From Arabidopsis thaliana (Eukaryota; Streptophyta; Magnoliopsida; Brassicales; Brassicaceae), in contig NC_003070.9 of the NCBI RefSeq assembly GCF_000001735.4, positions 6,448,001-6,512,000 of the forward strand: a DNA stretch of 64,000 nucleotides, written 5' to 3'. The translations under genes were made by a program, and so were the position numbers. Below the pieces are notes generated by a model. It was given only the letters and a program-made list of their open reading frames with translations. It searched no databases and was not told the origin of the DNA. Below are positions 32,047 through 44,300 of this stretch, one piece after another (position 1 is the stretch's first letter; the number at the start of each line of letters is the position of its first letter).

Positions 32047-33465
32047 TATTAATGGGTTTGTGATCACTAATCAACGGGAGAGAGAGAACGGTGTGTATAT
32101 ATATATACATGCATGTAGTGGTAGATATAGAAGTGAAGTTATAAAATGTACGGGAAAGTGGGTATGACGGCTAATTGATTGCCCTGTAAAAACTTTGGAG
32201 TTACGAGAGAGATATAAATGATTAATGGTAACTAATGCTAATAAGAGGGACGTTTTTTTTAAGGATTAGGTAATGGATAGACGTCTCTCTTAGCATCTCT
32301 CTGATCTATGGATATAATTTATAAGCCAATCGTAGTTAATTTGCTCTTTTGTGAAGTAGCTAGTTGATTTCATATAATTACAGTTTTTCCTAAGTATTAT
32401 ATACTCCTTAGTATTTGTAATCAGTTAACTTGTAACGTATGGTGCCAATTAATATTTTAATTGTTAACGAAAAATAGTTATAAACTTATAGTTGGAGCTG
32501 CGAGTAACGGTTAAGAAATTAATAATACATTTCCCACCAAAAAAAAAACGGTTTCAATTAATTGGAGATAATGGCTGCGAGTAGTTAATACTTTTCAGGT
32601 GATTCTTGTAGTTAATGGCCTCTTAAGAAATGAGAAATTAAATCTTGTTGTAGGTTATTAATAAAGTTGTTTAGAGAGCAATTTTATTAAATACCACTTT
32701 TTAGTAAAACTAGGTGATTCTATGATCAGTTTTTTACTCTTTTGTTTCTCAAGACTGTTTCCATTCGTTTCGGTTCGGATTTAACCGGTTTAGACACTCA
32801 TAGGCGTAGGTCGTTCTGAAACATTTGAGTCTTTAGAGACTTTTTTGTTCTTCTGTACAACTAGAGCTAACCAGAATCTGAAATTTTTCGAGCATCTTTA
32901 TACTATACAATAGATATTACAACTTCTTGCTTTGTTCTAGTGATCTGAAAGAGGAACTTACAGGAGTTAGTAATCATATTACTAGGTTAATCAAAGACAA
33001 AAAGTATATACATACCTTCAGACCAAACAATAAAGATACCAAAGGGTTTCTCAAAAATCCTGATATAAGAGAACAGAGTCATGTCACCAGACAAAATAAA
33101 CTCCGTTCATCTGTCAAGCAGATCGGCTATATTTTCACCATAAACACACAAATTCTCTATTCAGTAAAGTCAAAGAAACACAACAGACATGAAATTACAA
33201 ATATAATTCTCTTTAAGAAGACAAAAGATGAAGAAGCTATTATGTAAGACTCAAAAACCATTTAAGCAGGATTTTCCAACAAAAGGCTGAAAATGGTTTC
33301 TTACAACAAGATATAACTATTACGGTAAAATAAAATTAAAAGCTTGTCTGTTGTCGTCATAATCCACTTTTGCTTAAAATTAAAAACCTTTCAACACACA
33401 AAACTTTACACACTCTGTTATAGAGAAGACATGTAAGCAAATGTGGTTTCTGGGTATCCCTGCCA
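32047..33465. other. Gene-free spacer
   Basis: Holds the RKD1 promoter on the left and the NRP2 3' UTR on the right. The 106-codon ORF at 32927-33247 has no recognisable features. Nothing else is seen. Confidence 0.55.
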
Positions 33466-35463
33466 TCATTCCTCACCAACTTCGTCTTCTTCGTCATCAT
33501 CTTCATCAGAGTCACCTTCTTTCTCCTAGAGACAGATATGGTTTTGAAAAACTTATCAGGCACAACTTATAATGGAATCTCCAGAATTTAAATGGTTTCA
33601 GGCATTAATAATAACACAATGTTCTGTCTTAAGATATCTCTATCTAATCTTTCATCTCATTATGCACATTAATTAGCATATCATAGATGCAGTAATTTTT
33701 AAGTAGAAAACTCAACCAAACAAAGGAAATAAGATGAGGCTTTTACCTCTTCATCTCCATCATCGTCTCCATCAAAGTCCTCTTCATCAGCGTCCTACAA
33801 AGTTACATTTAACAATTTACCAAAATCTCCAAGCAACTTAAGCGCTCTAAACCAAGTAAAGACTGAAAAATGATATGGTGAGTAGCTTACATTGTTGAAG
33901 TAGGTGAGAGGGTTGGGCCACAAATCTTCCTTGATGATATCTGCAACCTGCTACAAGACGAATTTCCGAGTTCAAGTTGGGCCATACATGGAGTTACTCT
34001 TACAATCAAGTCATAAAAAAAATATAGGATCATTACCTCGTCTTGCATCTCATCCTCAACATCCTCCTTGTGTTGAGCATCACTAAACCAGGTAAAGAAG
34101 CTGAAAAAAGACAGGTAAAAGATAGAGAGTCCTTAGACGTGTAATGGCTAATAAGAATGGTGCCAAGAGTTTTAACTTGGATCTATGATGGGTTTCAGTG
34201 AAATGGGGGAGATGAGAAATACCTCTCTTCAGGTAGTGCACGTTTGTTTCCATTCTTCTCATGATTCACTCCATTCGCCAGGCCCTTGATAATTGAGAAA
34301 TATAGTTAAGAATAATCTCAAAAACAGTGACAGCTTAAGAAATAAACTTATTTTATGCAATAAAGATCCATTTTACTTTGCCCTCTTTCCATTTGATAGG
34401 CGTGGCTGTGATTTTGGTTGTCCCTTCTTCGAGAAAGGTAAAAGTCTTTGTCAGTTTTCCATCTTCAAAAAATGGATTGGGATTGAAGGACTGCAATTCA
34501 CAATGTAACAACAATCAGTAAACGAATAAACTAAACAACTTGGCTTTCTTAGATCAATCAGAGATATATCAATCAAATTATGATAAAGTCGCATAATAAC
34601 AAAAGAAACTTACAAAAGTGATAGAGTATCCAGATTTCACATCTTTGGCATCCTCAACATCAAGAGAGCTAAGATATTTGAAAATCTGTTCAAAAACAGA
34701 AATATCGAATCAACAGGACAAAGAATGAAAACTGTGAATCAATCAATCAAAATCTAATAAGGAAAACACAAACCTTTTGGTCTTCTTCAGTCAAAAGTTC
34801 ACCTAAAGCAGGGTGACTCAAGAACTACAACAAATGTAAATTTCCAAAATTCCAATTAGAGAAAACATTGTTTAAAACTCTGAATTGAAAAAAAAAACAG
34901 AACAGAGAGTCTGGCTTACAGCAGTTAACCAGAAATCAGGGATGGTTTTGATGATCTCGTTACGCTTGTCATAAACAGGTTTCCTTATCACATTATATTT
35001 CTGCTCCACTTCCAACACTTCATCACTAGCCTTTTCATTTATCTATCAAAACCAAAACCAGAGAGGTCACTGAGAGATTGGACTCAACACAACAATTCAA
35101 TCCTCAAACAGTTTTATTGACAAAGTCAATTTGAAAGCGACCACATTTCACTCGAAAGACACAACAACAACATAATTACTAATAAAGATACTGACTTTTC
35201 TTTATAATTTGTCCACTAGAAATCTGAATCGAGAGAGAGTCCAACACAACAATTCTCATTGATCAAAGCAATAAATGAACATCGACTAAAGGAAAATTCA
35301 CGAGAAAATTTAAACATGGGGATTGTTAAAAATTTTTGGAATTTACCTTCTCGAGGTCGTCTTGGATCTCTTGAAGCTTTTCGATTGAGAGGACAAGCTC
35401 TGCATCGATTTGCTCGACGTTTTCTTCTTCGGTTTTCGCCTTCTTGCTCTTGTCTGTCACCAT
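33466..35463 (-). CDS. NRP2: NAP1-related protein 2, histone H2A/H2B chaperone
   Basis: SET/NAP-family histone chaperone acting in the nucleus in nucleosome handling, genome stability and root growth (established for Arabidopsis NRP1/NRP2). Ten minus-strand exons: 35347-35463, 34920-35042, 34774-34824, 34614-34685, 34377-34490, 34223-34284, 34037-34100, 33891-33950, 33747-33794 and 33466-33525, totalling 256 residues. The dimerisation helix is at about residues 15-70 ([20 protein letters not shown]...). The NAP earmuff fold follows ([20 protein letters not shown]...[15 protein letters not shown]), and the last 40 residues are an acidic Asp/Glu tail. Exon 8 begins at a tandem TAGCAG acceptor, so one Gln may be optional. 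AAACCCTAAA telo-box sequence lies about 100 bp upstream of the start. Likely At1g18800. Confidence 0.95.
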
Positions 35464-37708
35464 TTTCGATTCCAATTGAGAAAACCCTAATTGCAAAAAA
35501 CGCAGAGGAATTAGACTTCCTCTTCCCTCTTCTCTCTGGCTTCCGAGAGAGCAACCGCTAAAACCCTAAAAACTCGATTGTGTGATGCGTGAATCTGGGC
35601 AAACTGATTTAGGGTTTTGGGGGTTTTGTTAACCAATTAGATTACGTCACGTTACAGAAGAAGGGTATTTTTGTCATTTAGAGCCGGGAATTTCATATGT
35701 TTCTTTTGTTTAGGTTTTTTATTTTATTTTTATATAATTGGTTTTGTGATTTAAAAATAATAGAATCTACCCATCCATATATAGATTAATGGTGATTAAG
35801 TGATTAACAAAAATATATCTAGCTTAAATGATGTGATGTTGTTTAAGTTTTTTTATGATTAAAGAAAAAGTCATGTGTTGACAACAACAAAAGTCATGTA
35901 TTGACAACAACAAAAAATTCATGTAATTGGTGACAAAAACAATATTAGGTAACAAATCAAACAATACAATCATGATGATTTCTTAATAACTTATCTGATC
36001 AACCCACCCTTTATATAATTTTCTGTGTGGATTAAATTAAATTTCTTATCCATGGGCTCAAAATGGGCTTCCCAGGGAACTTTACGGGCTACTGAAATAA
36101 TGTAATTGCAACAGTCTATACATGGGCCACTATTAATAAACCTCTTGAGACCCAAATAAAATGTTTGTTTTTTTTGGTGTAAAGGAACCAATGTTATTAA
36201 GTTAAGTTATTAAGTTATTAACTACTCCATTTTTATACGTTTAAAAGGATCACATTTATGAATAAAAAGGTGTCATATTATTCATATTCAACGGTTGATT
36301 TATTGGAGTTGTTTGGCTCTAGTTGGGTATTTATGTGTATGTATATCAGACAAAACATAATAATAGGTATACTTCTTTTTCCTATTTAATATCGAATGGA
36401 ATTGGGTAAGGTGGTCACAAAGTAATTAATATTGTTGAAAACATTCTTCACAGCTGGTGGTACCACAATACTTGATTTAAATACATAGAAAATATTAGTA
36501 TAGACATAATTTTCGGCTTCCACTAATTGTAAACAAATATGGTAGTACATTAATTTCGTTATATTCTGTCGAACCATTAGAAACGAATCAGCAATGAATT
36601 ATTTCGCTTAATATTAGTTTTTTTAAGTTTTGTTCTGTAAAGAAAAAAAGAATGTCAAGTTTTGTTCATATGTGTATTAGTTAAAATGTTTATACAGTAA
36701 CATCTTAATATGTAGATTTATTAAGATGTTACCGATATGTATTAAAACTTTATTCAATAAATATAGTGCTGTCTAAGGCGGTCCAATTAATTATATATTT
36801 TGCATCCAATGCCCATACTCTGTTTATTCGTTATTTGAACAAATTAGCTCGTTTCGAGTTATTGAATTGGTCCCAATTTGAGAACATTCCCCTTCACATT
36901 TACTACTAACCAACCCTAAGTTTGCAATTGCATGGCTACAAATATATATCCGACGTTAATGCCAGTTTTGTGTAGTCTCATAGAGACTAATTGATATTTC
37001 CTTGTCTCGACGTCAAGTTCTCATCGTCGTCTCTTATTATCCACATGCTGATATGCATAATTTGTAGGGTCGTGACTCACGGGAGGGATCTATATAATTA
37101 CGATGTTTTATTATATAATCCATTCCAATTAATGCGTAACGTCCATGGATGTGATATGGTGAAACATGTGGTGTGGAAATGATAATCCTTATATTTTAGT
37201 GTCATTTCTTAAAAGTTGCAAATATGGTATAACATGCAGAAACATAGTTAAGAACTTAAATCATATTCCAAAGAAGATAGTAAATCTAATAAGCAACATG
37301 TATTATTGTACGATGGTCGAAGACTAAAAAACTGGAGTGAATATATATATGTTCAGTGGTTACTTTGTATCAATTTTGTTCCTGGATAATTTGGGTTTCT
37401 GAATTGAATTTCAAAATTATTATAGAATTCATCGTAAAATATAGTGTGACTGGTTAGCTAGTGTCTGATCAAACTTAATTTGGACGTCAATCTTGGTTGG
37501 ATCTTATGTAAATTCCCCGAAAATCACCATTATCATAGCTTTGTTTTATTATCCACTATTTTTTTTCAACGATAACCATAATTGTAGGGTTTATTATATA
37601 AACCAAGTGACTAAAATTATCAAAATCATTAGCATACTCACGAAGAAATATTACAAAAATATTTGATGAAAACTAATTAAGAACACACACATACACAAAC
37701 ATTGTTTA
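35464..37708. other. Gene-free spacer
   Basis: Contains the NRP2 5' region with telo-boxes (AAACCCTAA near 35484 and 35561), a 24-bp tandem repeat of AAGTCATGTRTTGACAACAA near 35868-35912, and a cluster of TGGGC motifs at 36050-36130. No gene is supported between NRP2 and PKS3. Confidence 0.55.
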
Positions 37709-38872
37709 TTAAAGAAAGCTCAAGTCTTGAATCCTAATCTCAGTTTTAAACTTCTTCTGATGAGACATCTCGTGATGATCAACCTTGGCTGTTTCTTTCA
37801 CTTTTCTAGAACTATCAACAACCGAGACAGCTTTGTGACTCTTACAACCCGACAAAAACCCAGCCGACCGGACTTTCTCACCAATCACCGGTTTGGTTTT
37901 AACCACCGGACCATTTCTCGTGACCCTCTTCATCATATCGAAATCCGAAATCACCGATTGATCTGCCATACTTCCCGTTACCACACTCCATCCAATGCTG
38001 GCCTCACTCGGCTCATAGACACTGCTCGTTATGTTCTCAATCTCGAACAAATCAGAACTTGCTACACTTGCTGTCTCTTCCTCTTGCGTGTTGCTACTCA
38101 TTGAAGAGTTATTACCATTATTGTTGTGATTGTTGTTCTTGGTAGAGAGTTGGTTTGGTATTGCGTCCCATGTAAGCAGAGAGAGCTTTCTCTCGAGGTT
38201 CATGGCGATATCGGACCTTTGAATAGGTAATGAAATCTTCTCTTGCGCATGAAAATCCGCTTTCTTGGCTTCAAAATGGAGTCTTGGTTTGTCGTTGTGC
38301 TTTCTTGCGTCGTAAGCAACAAAATCCCGATCGGAATTTCTACTTTTACAGGAGTTTTTTGGGTCGGTATGGACGGTTTTGACCCCAGAGCAGGGACCGT
38401 AACATCTAAACCCACCAAAAGAGATGCTCGTATCGTTCATTTTCCGTTGCTTATTTTCATTGTGGTTGTTAATCCTCATGAGAAAGGTTTGACTGTTGCA
38501 ACTTGACTCGGATCTTACACTTGGCGTTCCATGTCGGCTTGTTTTTGATCTTGACGACGTCGTTTTCGTCAACTGGGGATGAGGATGAGGATGAGGATTA
38601 GGATTAGGATTAGGATTAGCATTAGGATGATCATGTGTGTTTTCCTTTTCATGTTGCTTGGTGATATCCGCCGTGGAATCAACATGATCTAGCTTCATGC
38701 TGAAGTACTTTTCTGCTCCGAAAACTCCAATCTCGGCGTCATTGTCAGCTTTGATATTGGCTTTTTCTGAGATTTTTGAAGAAGGGTTTTCTTGGATTGA
38801 GGAGAGGACAAGTAATTGTGGTTTATAAGATGAGATTTGGCGAAAATGGGCACTCTTCTTTTCAGCATCCAT
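37709..38872 (-). CDS. PKS3: Phytochrome kinase substrate 3 (PKS3-type)
   Basis: Intronless gene of 387 residues, a member of the plant-specific PKS family, plasma-membrane-associated signalling proteins that bind phytochromes and phototropins in light and phototropic responses (family knowledge). Seen here: N-terminal EIGVFGAEKYFSMKLD (about residues 47-62), central DTSISFGGFRCYGPCSG, and C-terminal LLTWDAIPNQLS with SDLFEIENIT and YEPSEASIGWSVVTGS, all family signatures. A (PN)n(PH)n dipeptide run lies at about residues 83-99. The frame is open 32 codons further upstream to 38968, but I start at MDAEKKSAHFRQ, which fits the family. Likely At1g18810. Confidence 0.92.
   Translation of the reverse strand: MDAEKKSAHFRQISSYKPQLLVLSSIQENPSSKISEKANIKADNDAEIGVFGAEKYFSMKLDHVDSTADITKQHEKENTHDHPNANPNPNPNPHPHPHPQLTKTTSSRSKTSRHGTPSVRSESSCNSQTFLMRINNHNENKQRKMNDTSISFGGFRCYGPCSGVKTVHTDPKNSCKSRNSDRDFVAYDARKHNDKPRLHFEAKKADFHAQEKISLPIQRSDIAMNLERKLSLLTWDAIPNQLSTKNNNHNNNGNNSSMSSNTQEEETASVASSDLFEIENITSSVYEPSEASIGWSVVTGSMADQSVISDFDMMKRVTRNGPVVKTKPVIGEKVRSAGFLSGCKSHKAVSVVDSSRKVKETAKVDHHEMSHQKKFKTEIRIQDLSFL
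38574..38627. repeat. GGATGA/GGATTA hexamer repeat in PKS3
   Basis: Tandem hexamers GGATGA then GGATTA on the plus strand encode Pro-His and Pro-Asn dipeptides on the minus strand. A length-variable coding microsatellite is likely. Confidence 0.85.
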
Positions 38873-40654
38873 CTCTTTGTATGTGTATATATGTTGTTTA
38901 GTGATGACTACTTTATGAAGTGTTAAAATACAAAATATCCAACCAAAAAGATTTAAAGGAAATGACAAGAAGAAGAAAGCTATGGAAATGATGGAAGATT
39001 TGCAGAGAGAAAGAGCTTTGAATGGTGGATATGTTCATGAGGAGGAAATTTCACTATTATATAGAGAAAATGAATCTTGGTGGAGGAAATGGTGACAAGT
39101 CATAGTTAGCTACACAGTTTGCAAACCCCTCAATTTTTAAAAATTGATTACGGCTTTTGTATTTTGTCAAATTGATTTATGGTTTTCCTTCAAAAGAAAT
39201 ATTAGGATAAGTACATTATATGTGTGTATATATCTATGTAATTTCAATTACTATTTGAGGCATGTACAAAAAAAAATTGCTATTTAAAATATATTCACCG
39301 ATCCAAATTACAGCTGAAAAACTTGAACCCTAATCTCTCAATTTCCATAATCAAACACAATACGTTGATTCAAAAATATATAGATTTTAATTTTGTTTGG
39401 TCTCGAAAACAAAAAGTGAGTAAAGTTATTATTACCGTTTGATAAAGGAAGAATCTAGCTTAACTTTATATAGATATTTTGGTTCATTCGCGTTACAAAA
39501 CATCAGTTGAAAAATGGATTCCGGCTTAGAAATTGTATTTTAGTTATAAGCTATAAAATATTAGTATATATTTGACTATTCAAAAAATTTGCAACAACTT
39601 TTTCTTAATATATCAACTCATATTTACTCTCTGTTACATGTAAGTTCTAAAGCAATCAATAGAATATGCCAATATGGTGATGAATAGTAAATTAATAATA
39701 TATGTTTTGAAAATGTGATTCTGTTTTTTTTCTATATACATTTCACAACATTCATCAATTTTTATATTTTCACATTTTTTAAAGTGATACAGTTTTGAAT
39801 TATAACTGAAAGTAGTCAATATGTATTTACGAAGGCTAAAATTTCTAGTGTCTTGAGATTTTTTAGTGTAAATATTTTGTTTTTGTTTGCTAACTTAGGT
39901 ATCCCCACTAATCTATTCATCTCACTTAAACACTGTAGTATCACCATATTATTCCTGATGGTACAGTAATTTTACATGCAAGCCAAATGAACATTATGAG
40001 TTGGACCTTTCAACGTTATACAGTATCTTTTTTCCTTATCAAAGATTGATTCGAATTATCTCAATCATCAAATTATTATTTTCCTTTTTCTCGTTAGTTT
40101 GTGGATTTATTATCCATGATAAAAAAATAACATGTGGACAATGTTACGACAAGTGGTATGTGGAAATTGAACAACAAAGAGAAGAGAGAAATCGAACTGG
40201 CTTGGTATTTATTGTTGGTATGCCTATTGTTCAGTACTTCATAAATAGCTAGGTAGAAAGATTGGTGCGTAATGGATTTTGCATTTCCAACAAATACATA
40301 TCCACACACATTTAAGTATAAATTGCCTTGACGTCTGCTGAAAAGTTTGGCAGTGGCAACGTCAAATATCTTTTCAGTATCATTATTGTCCCTTTAGAAT
40401 AATAAAACTCCAAATATATAACTGTGGAAATTTTCTTTTTTTGTTTTTTCATCAAAGTACATGTGGATCAAAATGATTAGATTTTAAATCGCTATGCAGG
40501 GTTCTGGTTGTTTCAAGTTCACATTGTCTCTTAAACTTGTTTGATCAGCAAAGAACTGAATAGGTTCTGAACTAGGGGGATCCATGGGTTTTGGCAAAAC
40601 ATTTAAAAATTAGCAAAGGATAATATAATATTTGGGTATGTTATAAATCAAAAA
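38873..40654. other. Gene-free spacer
   Basis: AT-rich PKS3 promoter and intergenic DNA. The short ORFs near 40.0-40.3 kb show nothing recognisable. Confidence 0.55.
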
Positions 40655-40695
40655 GTCAAGATGGCCGAGTTGGTCTAAGGCGCCAGTTTCAGGTA

Positions 40696-40727
<32 letters not shown>

Positions 40728-40735
40728 TCTTGACA
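40655..40735 (+). tRNA. tRNA-Leu (anticodon CAG)
   Basis: An 81-nt cloverleaf can be drawn by eye. Acceptor stem GTCAAGA/TCTTGAC has discriminator A. The D arm has GGCCGAGTTGGTCTAAGGC, the anticodon stem CCAGT/ACTGG has loop TTCAGGT (CAG at 40690-40692, reading CTG codons), the long variable arm is typical of tRNA-Leu, and the T arm is GTGGGTTCAAATCCCAC. There is no intron. A T-run (about 40750-40758) downstream serves as a Pol III terminator. The CCA is not encoded. Confidence 0.97.
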
Positions 40736-41308
40736 CTATTGATTTTCTGATTTTTTTTTTGACATCAATAGTTTGACACAAAACTGAAAAAAGGACTTGT
40801 AGATATAAGGCCTAGATGCCCTAGACGATCCACTGGGCTCTACAAACCGTTCTTTTCCAATATCAAATTTTGTGAACTAGCCCAAATTGTTTTTAATTTT
40901 TCTTTTCAAATTTAAAAATATGAGTTTACATATTAACTTAAAAAATATGAGTATATCATACGTCTAAATTTGATAACTAGCCCAATGTATTAATTTTAAA
41001 CAATCATTCAATTTAATAAAAATGAAAAAATATATTTTAGTTGTCACCTTTATAATAAAGCTTTTGTGCTATTATCCAAATGGAAATAATGGATATTTTG
41101 GTCTTTGGGACAACACACAAATGACGTGTCGGATTGTGAATGGTAGTGATCACGGACCACCAAAGTCCAACATTACGAAACTACCCTTACTCGTTTACTA
41201 TATATATACACCTAAGTTTTTGTCTACAACATTCGAAAACTCATTACAAAATTCTCTCTGTTTCCCTCCGCACTCTTGAGAAATCGCTTTCTTCGAGTCA
41301 CTCTCACA
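40736..41308. other. Spacer and promoter of SEC31A
   Basis: Starts with the tRNA terminator T-run. TATATATACACC near 41199-41210 could be the SEC31A TATA box, about 100 bp before the ATG. No gene is seen. Confidence 0.5.
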
Positions 41309-44300
41309 ATGGATTGCATAAAGAGTATTGGTAGATCCGCTTTCGTTGCCATCGCGCCGGAATCTCCGTTCATAGCAGCCGGAACAATGGCCGGAGCAGT
41401 AGATCTTTCGTTTAGTTCATCCGCCAATCTCGAGATCTTTGAACTCGATTTTCAGTCCAACGATCGTGAGCTAAAACTAGTAGGTCAATGCCAAAGTTCC
41501 GAGCGGTTTAATCGACTCGCTTGGGGAAGTTATGGCTCTGGATCCGATGGTCTCATAGCCGGTGGTCTAGTTGACGGGAACATCGGTTTATGGAATCCAA
41601 TTAGGTGATTTTCCCTAAACCCTAATTGAAATCTATTAGCCTCTCTTCAATTTATACTGATTATGTAAAGTATTTTACTTTGTATTTATCAGTTCTGAGT
41701 CTGGTGAAATTGCGCACGTTAGAGATTTGTCAAAACACAAAGGACCTGTGAGTTTGTATCTTCTGTTTTGTTTTTTTTCCCGATATATATACATCGTTAT
41801 TTGATGTGTACATGCATTGTTTTGTAATATAGGTTCGTGGTCTTGAATTTAATGTTAAGTCTCCAAATCAACTTGCTTCTGGGGCTGATGATGGTACAGT
41901 TTGTATTTGGGATTTAGCAAATCCTTCAAAGCCTTCTCATTATCTAAAGGTACTATACAGTTCAAGATCTCTGCAATTTTATCTTTTCTGGTGTATATAT
42001 CTTTAAGATATATACAATGTCTCGTTGCAGGGTACTGGTTCTTATATGCAAAGTGAAATCTCTTCTTTATCATGGAATAAAGGGTTTCAACATGTTTTAG
42101 CATCTACCTCACACAACGGGACTACAGGTGAGCATTAGAGTTCTATGATCTGGTTCACATAGGTTAACTACAATTTTTCAACTTGTGCTAATCGTGTATA
42201 TGATGAATATTGTTTTTACTTAGTGATATGGGATGTGAATAACGAGAAGATTATAACAGAGTAAGTTTTGAGATCCTGATTTATTTTTAGTTTGTTATAT
42301 TAGAAATCCTCTGTGATCTCTTATCAAAACCTGATCTAGCCATTATCAATCAACAGCTTGAAAACTACCGTTAGGTGCTCAGTTTTGCAATGGGATCCTG
42401 ATCATTTTAATCAGATTTTGGTTGCTTCAGATGAAGATAGTTCACCGAATGTGAAGGTAATCAGATCATATTAATTTTTATTTTTTCAAGTTCAATCAAA
42501 TTTGGCTCTTTTCATTGGTCTCTAAAGATGTTTTCTGTCAGCTTTTGGACATAAGGTATCTACAATCACCTGTTCGCACATTTGTTGGTCACCAAAGAGG
42601 TATCTCCATCTCTTTTACTATATAGAATGTACCCTTGCATTGGTTGAAACAGAGTGGTGATACTTGTTATACAACAGGTGTGATTGCAATGGAGTGGTGT
42701 CCAAGTGACAGCTTGTATCTACTTACCTGTGGGAAAGACAACCGAACTATTTGTTGGAACACAAAGACAGGAAAGGTGAAGAGACAATAGATTTGATATA
42801 GCCTTGTTGTTAGCTTGCATATGCTTGTCAGTTAACTAGTACTTTATCTAAATTAATGGAATTTTTGGTCCAATTATGTCAGATTGTGGCTGAGTTACCT
42901 ACTGGTCAAAACTGGAATTTTGATGTTCATTGGTATCCAAAGATGCCTGGAGTTATATCAGCATCTTCAGTTGATGGGAAAATTGGCATCTATAACCTTG
43001 AGGTAGCTCTTTGCAGTTTCGTTTTGGTGTTTGAAATTTGTGTTCTAGATCAAGATCAATAATATATGATTGTATACAAATAATGAACCAGTAAATTCAG
43101 CACAAGTTCATTTTTCCTCTTCATTGTTATTTTAGGAGTTAGGTTCCTGTTCTGTCATGGTACTGCTTAGTTCTGAAGAATACTTGTTTGTTTCCCACCC
43201 ATAAATAAAATAAAATGAAAGTATGTATCTATGTAGGGTTGTAGCAGCTATGGTACCGAGGTGAACAATTTATATTCAGGTAATGTCCTTCAAGATCCCT
43301 CTTGTTGAACAATATGCTTGAATCATTGCTTTGTTGGGAGCATTAGAACCAACAGCACTTCTTATTCCATCTTCTCGATGCAGATCCTTTAACAGCACCA
43401 AAATGGTGGAAGCGCCCGGCTGGTGCATCTTTTGGATTTGGAGGAAAGCTTATTTCGTTTAACAAAAATCTTCCTGAGGCATCTGAGGTCTTGTTTTAGA
43501 GAGGACATTGTTTTATTCTGTTTTGCTGTTTTTATATTTCTTCAGTTCATTGACTCTTATGTGTGCGTGTCAGGTCTTTCTGCATAGCTTGGCCACAGAA
43601 AAAAGTTTGGTGAATCGAATTTCTAAATTTGAAGCTGCATTAGAAAATGGAGAGAAGACTTCCCTTAGGGGTTTATGCGAGAAGAAAACAGAAGAGGCCG
43701 AGTAAGTCTTGCAGTGACTGAAAATGATCAAATAATCATCCTTATATAAGTAACAGAAACTTACAATTTTCCTCTTTGTGTACATTGTTTCTGAAGATCT
43801 GAGGAAGAGAAGGAAACATGGGGACTGCTGAAAATTATGCTTGAAGAAGATGGGAACGCAAAGACGAAGTTGCGTAGCCATCTTGGCTTTAGTTTACCAT
43901 CTGAGGAAAATGATCAAACTGCTAATGAGCCTCATGCTACATGTTCTTCTACAAACGTGGAAGAAACTCAGAAAGTGCCAGAACCAGAAGGAGAAGAAGA
44001 AGAGAGCTCTGATCCAACATTTGATGATGCCATCCAACGTTCATTGATTGTGGGAGATTACAAGGAAGCAGTGGCTCAGTGTTTTTCTGCAAATAAGATG
44101 GCTGATGCTTTAGTTATTGCTCATGTTGGTGGTACAGAATTGTGGGAGAGTACTCGTGATAAATATATAAGGATGAGCAATGCTCCTTACATGAAGGTAT
44201 AGATATTATTAGACGTTTTTTCAACTTTACTTGATATGTTGATAAGTATAAGTGTCATCTTATATTACTATGTTAATCTGTTACAGGTTGTTTCTGCAAT

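Noticed and set aside
32927-33247. 106-codon ORF downstream of RKD1
   Set aside because: No similarity I can recognise, Lys/Asn/Ile composition as in random AT-rich DNA, no promoter or splice context.
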